This document shows positions 7,135-11,967 of a stretch of 11,967 nt of DNA, in pieces (the stretch's first letter is position 1; every line of letters begins with the position of its first letter). This stretch comes from Sulfidibacterium sp964598065 (GTDB lineage: Bacteria > Bacteroidota > Bacteroidia > Bacteroidales > F082), in contig CAZRAW010000066.1 of the NCBI GenBank assembly GCA_964598065.1, forward strand, positions 1 through 11,967, read 5' to 3'. The translations under genes and the position numbers were made by a program. Under the pieces are notes generated by a model that worked only from the letters and a program-made list of their open reading frames with translations, had not been told where the DNA came from and did not search any database.

Positions 7135-7914
7135 CTATGCAATAATTCGCTTGATAAATCTGAGTTTGTGGGTGTATTTTTTAAAGTCTTCGTTAAAAAT
7201 ACCCTCATGGTCGATGGTGTCAATACGTACCTGACCCGAAGAATGAATAATTTGATGGTTGTTGAGCAAAATACCCACATGCATGATGCGTCCTTCTTCA
7301 TCCTCAAAAAATGCAAGATCGGCCATTTTTGCTTCTTCGATAAAGCTAATGATGCTACCCTGTTCGGCCTGTTGTGAGCTGTCGCGCAAAAGGTTATACC
7401 CGCACATGCGATAAACTATTTGAGTAAAACCCGAACAGTCATTACCGAAATAGGAACGTCCGCCCCAGAGATAAGGACTTCCGAGATATCCCTTTGCTGT
7501 TTCAACCACAACATTTGGCTTTTGTTTTCCTCGTAAGAGCCGAACGCTTTTCGGCAGGGAATAGCCGGTATCTCCCACAAAGAAAATATTTTCTTCGAAA
7601 GCCGGCAACCTGTTTCCCATAATCAGTGACAGGCTGTTACCATTATTATCACAGACATCAATAAATTTTTCGGTTAGAAAAACGGCTTCTTCTTTCTCCA
7701 TGTGCTCAAAAAATGCCATAGAGGGAAATGCCAGTTGTTTTTCGTCAACCCAACCCGGGTAGTTGTCGTGAATAGTTTCTATTAGAATCCAACCTTTATT
7801 ATGCTCTTTAACTTGTGCCAAATCACCGAAAAGCAGTTGATTAATCATTTGGCTTTTGTCCGAAGGCTTTTCGCGAACGGGAACCAGCGGAAGAATGCAA
7901 ATGGCTTTATTCAT
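7135..7914 (-). CDS. SH3-domain NlpC/P60 (C40) peptidase, YkfC-like
   Basis: A 259-residue cysteine peptidase of the C40 family. No signal peptide is visible (MNKAICILPLVPVREKPSDK), so a cytoplasmic protein is expected. Residues 1-60 form a bacterial SH3-like domain (VPVREKPS, GDLAQVKEHNKGWILIET, PGWVDEKQL), and about 65-125 look like a second small beta domain. The NlpC/P60 domain runs from about 133: YLGSPYLWGG, then DCSGFTQ with nucleophile C160, MHVGILL with H212, and IIH with H224 at the 12-residue spacing typical of the third catalytic residue. Related Bacteroidota and YkfC enzymes cut gamma-D-glutamyl-diamino acid bonds in muropeptides released from the wall; that substrate is inferred by family. 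It is divergently transcribed from the 7TM-HD gene across 61 bases. I found no clear -7 box on its own side. Confidence 0.93.
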   Translation of the reverse strand: MNKAICILPLVPVREKPSDKSQMINQLLFGDLAQVKEHNKGWILIETIHDNYPGWVDEKQLAFPSMAFFEHMEKEEAVFLTEKFIDVCDNNGNSLSLIMGNRLPAFEENIFFVGDTGYSLPKSVRLLRGKQKPNVVVETAKGYLGSPYLWGGRSYFGNDCSGFTQIVYRMCGYNLLRDSSQQAEQGSIISFIEEAKMADLAFFEDEEGRIMHVGILLNNHQIIHSSGQVRIDTIDHEGIFNEDFKKYTHKLRFIKRIIA

Positions 7915-7950
7915 AATAAATGTTTGTTAATGTAGAAATCCAGGTTTTCG

Positions 7951-7958
7951 TATTTTTG
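7951..7958 (+). promoter_or_regulatory. -7 promoter element of the 7TM-HD gene
   Basis: TATTTTTG is an exact TAnnTTTG match ending 17 bases before the ATG at 7976. An upstream TTTG lies at 7923-7926, but its 24-base spacer is longer than the roughly 19-21 expected, so the -33 assignment is doubtful. The element sits in the 61-bp divergent spacer shared with the NlpC/P60 gene. Confidence 0.5.
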
Positions 7959-7975
7959 TTGCAAGATAAATTAAA

Positions 7976-10051
7976 ATGAAGTCTCTTTTTCCAAAATTAC
8001 AACAATATTCATACGATCTGATCAAAATATTGACTTTTGTGGTGGCCATCATTATCGTGGTTGCAGTGAGTCCTCGTGAACGGATTTTTAAGTATGAGTT
8101 TAGTATTGGTAAACCATGGAAGCACAAAGACCTGTATGCTCCGTTTGATTTCTCCATATTAAAGACCGACAAGCAGTTGTCCAAAGAGAGGCAGGAAGTG
8201 CTGAAAAATCTTAAACCCTATTTTCAATACAACGATGAGGCTACAAAGGCCGGAAGGGCACGGTTGATTAAGAATTTTGGCGAAAACTGGCATTTTGTAG
8301 GCAGTAAATCAGATTCTTTAGTGAGCCAACAGGATTCCATTACCTATCTCGATGCTTTATTGTCTGTTTATGATCAGGTGGAGCAGGGTGTTATCCGTCT
8401 TGATCCTATTCTCGAAGGGAAGGGCAAAACGTATCAAATCAAGCTCATTAGAAATAATGAGGTAAAAGATTATAATCTGTCGCAACTCTATACGGTGAAA
8501 GAGGCCGATGACTATGCCATTAATTATCTTCGTCAGCTCAACAGCGCCGATAGTCTGATGCTGTTCAATTTGTTTAATAATTCGCTGGTACAGAACGTTA
8601 TTTATGATCAGAAAAAGACGGATATGATGCGGCAGGAGCTGCTTTCAAAAATTTCTCCTACCGTGGGGCTGGTACAAAAAGGCGAGCTGATTATTTCGCA
8701 AGGCGAACTGGTTACTCCTCAGAAATACCAGCAACTGATTTCGCTGAAGCAGGAATATGAGCAGGAGATTGGAAATTCCGCTGCCTGGAAATATGTATAT
8801 ACCGGCAGGATATTATTGATTTCATTGCTGTTTTTTATAGAGCTGATGTTCCTAATGTCGTTCATGCCGTCCATTTACAAGGAACTCAGGAAATTGCATC
8901 TGCTGGTGGGAACACAGGTGGTATTGTTGATTATCTCCTTTTACGTTTTTTCCCATTATCCTTCGTGGAGCTATCTTATTCCGTACACCATTTTGCCTGT
9001 TATTTGTGCGGTTTTTCTGGACCGCAGGGGAGCTTTGGTGATCTATCTGATTACGCTCATGCTGCTCGGCTTTTATGCTCCCAATAGTTTTGAGTTCTTC
9101 TATACACAATTTATTGCAGGTTTTGTAGCTGTTTTTTCTATGGGACAACTTTCAAAACGGTGGCATTTGGTAAAAACGTCACTATTGGTTTTTCTTGCCT
9201 ATGTCTTGGTGTATTTCAGTATGTTAATGGTTCAGGAAGCCTCTTTCACAAGTATTTCTTTACGCTTTATCCTGATGCTTGCAGGTAGCTCCTTATTGAT
9301 TTTACTTGCTTTCCCTTTTATTTTTGTTTACGAGAAAGTGTTTGGTCTGGTTACCCAACTGACCCTTTTGGAGCTTTCCAATACCAACAATACTCTTTTA
9401 CGTGAATTGGGAGAAAAGGCCCCCGGTACTTTTCAGCACTCTATGCAAGTAGCTAACCTTGCCTCCGAGGTGCTGTTCGTAATTGGTGGTGATGCCCTGC
9501 TGGCACGTACCGGCTCACTTTATCATGATATTGGTAAGATGAAACATCCCCTGTTCTTTGTTGAAAATCAACCGGAAGGTTATAATCCGCACGATGAATT
9601 GAGCTATGAGGAGAGTGCCCGGATTATTGTCGGGCATGTGCTGACCGGTATTGAGATGGCAAGAAAAGCTCACCTTCCCGAACAGATTATTGACTTTATA
9701 AGAACACATCACGGAACACGCAGAGTCGAATATTTTTACCGGCTTGAACGTAAACTCAATCCGGGAATGGAAGTGAATGAAACAGAATTCCGCTACCACG
9801 GTCCGGTTCCATTTTCGAGAGAAACTGCGGTAATTATGATGGCCGATTCGGTAGAGGCGGCATCCCGTAGCCTTGTTAATCCTACTGAACAGAAAATAAA
9901 TGATCTGGTAGAACTTATCGTGAACTCGATGATGGAATCAAACCAGTTTAGTAATGCTCCTATTACGCTTAAAGAGATTACTATCGCTAAAAAAGTACTG
10001 AAGAAAAAGCTGCTTAATATCCATCATATACGCATAGCTTATCCCGATTAG
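7976..10051 (+). CDS. 7TM-HD family phosphodiesterase, PgpH-like (probable c-di-AMP hydrolase)
   Basis: A 691-residue inner-membrane protein with the full PgpH architecture. An N-terminal transmembrane helix (about 14-32) is followed by an extracytoplasmic 7TMR-HDED domain (about 33-272) and a seven-helix membrane region (about 274-453). The cytoplasmic HD domain (about 475-640) retains the expected metal and catalytic residues: H488 in GTFQHSMQVA, H517-D518 in LYHDIGKM, H554 in IVGHVLTG, H578-H579 in RTHHGT, and D624 in MMADSVEA. Listeria PgpH of this type cleaves cyclic di-AMP to pApA; that activity is inferred here from complete conservation. The length is close to the family norm and no residue is obviously missing. 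The neighbouring peptidoglycan-fragment peptidase fits the known link between c-di-AMP and wall homeostasis, but co-regulation is only suggested by the shared 61-bp spacer. Confidence 0.93.
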   Translation: MKSLFPKLQQYSYDLIKILTFVVAIIIVVAVSPRERIFKYEFSIGKPWKHKDLYAPFDFSILKTDKQLSKERQEVLKNLKPYFQYNDEATKAGRARLIKNFGENWHFVGSKSDSLVSQQDSITYLDALLSVYDQVEQGVIRLDPILEGKGKTYQIKLIRNNEVKDYNLSQLYTVKEADDYAINYLRQLNSADSLMLFNLFNNSLVQNVIYDQKKTDMMRQELLSKISPTVGLVQKGELIISQGELVTPQKYQQLISLKQEYEQEIGNSAAWKYVYTGRILLISLLFFIELMFLMSFMPSIYKELRKLHLLVGTQVVLLIISFYVFSHYPSWSYLIPYTILPVICAVFLDRRGALVIYLITLMLLGFYAPNSFEFFYTQFIAGFVAVFSMGQLSKRWHLVKTSLLVFLAYVLVYFSMLMVQEASFTSISLRFILMLAGSSLLILLAFPFIFVYEKVFGLVTQLTLLELSNTNNTLLRELGEKAPGTFQHSMQVANLASEVLFVIGGDALLARTGSLYHDIGKMKHPLFFVENQPEGYNPHDELSYEESARIIVGHVLTGIEMARKAHLPEQIIDFIRTHHGTRRVEYFYRLERKLNPGMEVNETEFRYHGPVPFSRETAVIMMADSVEAASRSLVNPTEQKINDLVELIVNSMMESNQFSNAPITLKEITIAKKVLKKKLLNIHHIRIAYPD

Positions 10052-10061
10052 GAGAAGATTG

Positions 10062-10089
10062 GTTCGAGGTTTGGAGTTTGAAGTTTGGG
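10062..10089. repeat. Two degenerate tandem 14-mers
   Basis: GTTCGAGGTTTGGA (10062-10075) is followed directly by GTTTGAAGTTTGGG (10076-10089), identical at 11 of 14 positions with all three differences transitions, then a partial third copy starting AGTTG. It fills most of the 43-bp spacer between two convergent genes. There is no inverted symmetry, so it is not a hairpin terminator. Confidence 0.55.
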
Positions 10090-10094
10090 AGTTG

Positions 10095-10727
10095 TCAGGG
10101 ATAATGCAGCTTAATTTTTGCCAGATAACTTTTACTTTCCGGTCCGAGGTTGAAAAGCAGGTCCGGGACACTCAGGTCGGACAGGAAACCGTGTCGGCCT
10201 GAGAAAACCTGTATGTATCCGGGGAAGGTATAAGGCAGCGGTTTTTTGGGTGAGAATGTGTTTCGAAGATCAATAGTGTCAGCGGGGTCTTTCTCAAATT
10301 TATCGGTAAAACTTATCTGCGGGTGAATTTCCATAATTTCGCATAATTTGAGAATCAACTGCATGTCGAAATCAAAAAGTTTTTCAAAACTATCGTTGTA
10401 AAAATCCTTAAATTCATCTTTATAATAAAGAAAATAGGGAGAGGCTTCGTAGGCCGACTGAATGGCCCGCCAGTGTTTCAGATACCATTTGCCATCATTA
10501 TAAATATCCACTTCCGAGGTGAGTGTGTGGTTTCCCTTTGGCTTACTCACCGGAATAGACAGCGGCAGGATGCCACGCTCCGAATAAATCAGACAACGGT
10601 TACGATAGCTCTGCCTTTGATAGGTTTCGTACTGCTCTATCCGAACAGGATGTTTAAGCAACAGCGAAAACCAGCTTACGGGCGGCAGGTATGCTATCGG
10701 AAGAAGAACGGTTTCTTTACTCATCAT
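10095..10727 (-). CDS. WbqC-like family protein
   Basis: A 210-residue protein recognisable as WbqC-like (PF08889 type) from the N-terminal LLPIAYLPPVSWFSLLL, the YRNRCLIYSERGILPLSIPV block (41-60), and WRAIQSAYEASPYFLYYKDEF (86-106). The biochemical function of the family is not established; some members lie in surface-polysaccharide loci, and in Bacteroidota a copy is often next to signal peptidase lepB, which is not seen here. No signal peptide or transmembrane segment is evident. Two adjacent ATG codons (10727 and 10724) are possible starts. The gene lies directly behind the terminator of the thioredoxin pair on the same strand, leaving almost no room for its own promoter. Its 3' end faces the 7TM-HD gene. 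Confidence 0.85.
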   Translation of the reverse strand: MMSKETVLLPIAYLPPVSWFSLLLKHPVRIEQYETYQRQSYRNRCLIYSERGILPLSIPVSKPKGNHTLTSEVDIYNDGKWYLKHWRAIQSAYEASPYFLYYKDEFKDFYNDSFEKLFDFDMQLILKLCEIMEIHPQISFTDKFEKDPADTIDLRNTFSPKKPLPYTFPGYIQVFSGRHGFLSDLSVPDLLFNLGPESKSYLAKIKLHYP

Positions 10728-10741
10728 GTTAGCGGCGGAAT

Positions 10742-10784
10742 AAAATAAAAAAGGCTACAAAACCTTGGGGATTGCAGCCTTTTT
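10742..10784 (-). terminator. Rho-independent terminator of the thioredoxin operon
   Basis: Read on the minus strand, AAAAAGGCTGCAA (10784-10772) pairs with TTGTAGCCTTTTT (10760-10748). That is 13 bp including one G-U, around an 11-base loop, ending in a T-rich tract TTTTTTATTTTA. On the plus strand one pair becomes an A-C mismatch, so minus-strand action is favoured. It begins 16 bases after the thioredoxin stop codon. Confidence 0.85.
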
Positions 10785-10799
10785 AAGTCCTGAACAGGC

Positions 10800-11168
10800 T
10801 TACTTTTCTACTTCTTGTTTTTTCAGTAAAACGTCGTTAATGGCCTGAATAAGTGTTTCCTTTGGCAAGGCGCCTACTGCCATCTGGGGCTGACCTTCGG
10901 CAGGACAGAACAGCATGGAAGGGATACTGCGGATGCCAAATGCAGAAGCCAGTTCCACTTCCTGCTCGGTGTTTACTTTGTAAATATTGATTTTTCCGTC
11001 AAATTCAACAGAAAGCTCCTCAAGAATAGGAGCAACAATTTTACAGGGCTGGCACCAGTCAGCATAAAAATCAATAATACAAGGTAATTTACCTTCAAAT
11101 TTCCAATCTTTGTTGGATTCGTAGTTAAATACTTTTTTTAAGAAAGTTTGTTTTGTTAAATGTTCCAT
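10800..11168 (-). CDS. Cytoplasmic thioredoxin
   Basis: A 122-residue single-domain thioredoxin with no signal sequence, so presumed cytoplasmic. The active site is WCQPCK (C39, C42) in IIDFYADWCQPC, with the cis-proline loop RSIPSML (P83) and the C-terminal VGALPKETL. Two extra cysteines, C30 just before the first core strand and C88 after the cis-proline strand, are unusual for thioredoxins. The N-terminal stretch FLKKVFNYESNKDW precedes the fold and is shared with the neighbouring lipoprotein. About half of roughly 108 aligned residues are identical to that neighbour by eye, so the two are paralogues from a tandem duplication. It is the second gene of a two-gene operon (29-base spacer) ending at the terminator just downstream. 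A general disulfide reductase role is inferred; its reductant and clients are unknown. Confidence 0.93.
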   Translation of the reverse strand: MEHLTKQTFLKKVFNYESNKDWKFEGKLPCIIDFYADWCQPCKIVAPILEELSVEFDGKINIYKVNTEQEVELASAFGIRSIPSMLFCPAEGQPQMAVGALPKETLIQAINDVLLKKQEVEK

Positions 11169-11197
11169 TTCAATTATGATATCTGTTATTTAAAGAT

Positions 11198-11701
11198 TTA
11201 CTGTTTTTTTGTTTTCGGTTTTTTATGGAGTAGTTGTTCATCAATAATCCGTACATAGGTATCGTGAGGCAACAACCCGACCTGCATCAGGGGCTTGCCG
11301 TGTGTGGGGATAAATAAAACGGCAGGAATACTTCTGATTTGGAAAACAGAAGCCAGCCTACTTTCTTTGTCCACATCCACTTTGTAAAATTTTACTTTGC
11401 CATCATACTTTTTTGCCATCTCGTCCATGATGGGAGCAAGGCGTTTACAGGGGACGCACCAAACGGCATAAAAGTCTATGACAGAAGGCTCATCTCCTTC
11501 ATAAATCCACTTTTTTGGATGTTTTTCAAAGTTCCATACCTTTTTTAGAAAGGCAGTATAGGGAAGCTCTTCCGGCGTAACGCTACTTGTAGCACTATCC
11601 TTATTAATAGCAATGCCTTTCTCCTGATTCCCCTTGATACTATTACACCCCAGAACCAAAAAGCTGGTCATAAGCACAATAATCGGAATAATCCTTCTCA
11701 T
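11198..11701 (-). CDS. Thioredoxin-fold lipoprotein
   Basis: A 167-residue envelope-anchored thioredoxin. The signal sequence (MRRIIPIIVLMTSFLVLGC) has lipobox VLGC with lipidated C19, a polar linker follows (about 20-48), then the thioredoxin domain. Its active site is WCVPCK (C82, C85), the cis-proline loop is RSIPAVLF (P126), and the tail is basic (KKPKTKKQ). S at +3 and N at +2 after the lipid cysteine do not settle inner versus outer membrane. The domain shares FLKKVWNFE at its start with the downstream cytoplasmic thioredoxin. Possible roles are reducing envelope disulfides or cytochrome c maturation, but no DsbD/CcdA-type electron donor is seen in the window. It is first in the operon, with a good -7 box upstream. 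Confidence 0.92.
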   Translation of the reverse strand: MRRIIPIIVLMTSFLVLGCNSIKGNQEKGIAINKDSATSSVTPEELPYTAFLKKVWNFEKHPKKWIYEGDEPSVIDFYAVWCVPCKRLAPIMDEMAKKYDGKVKFYKVDVDKESRLASVFQIRSIPAVLFIPTHGKPLMQVGLLPHDTYVRIIDEQLLHKKPKTKKQ

Positions 11702-11734
11702 AATTATTTATAAAGTGTCTTAATTAATGCGCTG

Positions 11735-11742
11735 CAAAGGTA
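11735..11742 (-). promoter_or_regulatory. -7 promoter element of the thioredoxin operon
   Basis: On the minus strand TACCTTTG, followed by CAGCGC, is an exact TAnnTTTG match ending 33 bases before the ATG of the lipoprotein gene (first base 11701). This TACCTTTGCA context is characteristic of Bacteroidota promoters. No well-spaced -33 TTTG was found. Confidence 0.6.
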
Positions 11743-11764
11743 AAATAAAATAGCATTGGTCGTA

Positions 11765-11947
11765 ATGACAATAAAAAAGTTTATTAGTGAAAGATTTGAA
11801 AAAGGCAAAGACGTTTTCCATGCCTTTATCTCGCTTTGTCAGCCTGATATTCCTCTGCTTTTATTGCCATATAATAAGGTTCTTATGAATTTTTATCATT
11901 CAAACGGCCCGTTAAGGGATTGTTATGAAATAACCTATCCGTTTTGA
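11765..11947 (+). CDS. Doubtful small ORF, 60 residues
   Basis: An ORF from ATG 11765 (or TTG 11756) to TGA at 11945-11947. I recognise no family: the product is mixed polar/hydrophobic (starts MTIKKFISERFEKGKD, later LLLLPYNKVLMNFYH) with no signal peptide and only a short hydrophobic patch. It would be divergent from the thioredoxin operon, with its 5' end close to that promoter. A terminator-like hairpin within it (11801-11827) argues that this is non-coding DNA after a minus-strand gene lying to the right of the window. Confidence 0.2.
   Translation: MTIKKFISERFEKGKDVFHAFISLCQPDIPLLLLPYNKVLMNFYHSNGPLRDCYEITYPF
11799..11827 (-). terminator. Weak terminator-like hairpin
   Basis: AAAGGCA (11801-11807) and TGCCTTT (11821-11827) form a 7-bp stem with a 13-base loop. 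On the minus strand the stem runs into TTTTT (11803-11799), so it could end a transcript entering from the right of the window. The loop is long and the T-run short. Confidence 0.35.
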
Positions 11948-11967
11948 CTCGTTCTTTTGCCCTTTTT

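Noticed and set aside
7129..7377. 82-residue plus-strand ORF over the 3' end of the NlpC/P60 gene
   Set aside because: It overlaps the conserved catalytic region of the minus-strand peptidase (H212 and H224 codons) and has no family features of its own.

Overview
The window looks like ordinary chromosomal DNA from a member of the Bacteroidota, probably class Bacteroidia. Three things point there. Several genes are lineage-typical: a gliding-motility-type C-terminal sorting domain, a carboxypeptidase-regulatory-domain/outer-membrane-barrel receptor, a DUF1573 lipoprotein and a WbqC-like protein. Shine-Dalgarno sequences are mostly poor. Several upstream regions carry the Bacteroidota -7 promoter element TAnnTTTG. 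A run of exactly 100 N (1398-1497) shows this is a draft scaffold with a join of unknown true length.

Left part (1-3692, all +): threonine synthase (thrC), the assembly gap, a secreted type-B T9SS cargo-like protein that ends one base before a DUF1573 lipoprotein, then yajC (Sec accessory subunit), closed by a strong wobble-rich terminator. A 320-bp non-coding stretch follows. It holds the terminator, a long-range inverted repeat and a short signal-peptide-like ORF in frame with the next gene.

Middle (4013-7914): an 824-residue TonB-receptor-like outer-membrane protein, a GC-rich hairpin, an OsmC-family protein with its own likely promoter and, on the opposite strand, a cytoplasmic SH3/NlpC-P60 peptidase probably acting on peptidoglycan fragments. 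The peptidase is divergent, across 61 bp, from a PgpH-like 7TM-HD protein (7976-10051), a probable cyclic-di-AMP phosphodiesterase.

Right part (10095-11701, all -): a WbqC-family protein and a tandem pair of related thioredoxins. One is lipid-anchored and one cytoplasmic; they form a two-gene operon with a recognisable promoter and terminator. The last 200 bp hold at most a doubtful small ORF and a weak minus-strand terminator-like hairpin.

The common theme is envelope work: secretion, outer membrane, peptidoglycan recycling, c-di-AMP and thiol redox. I found no mobile element, CRISPR array, tRNA, rRNA, toxin-antitoxin or defence locus, and nothing that convincingly looks like a new multi-gene system. 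The most interesting signals are the compartment-split thioredoxin duplication, the unusual leader of the outer-membrane receptor gene, and a terminator sitting almost against the wbqC-like start codon.
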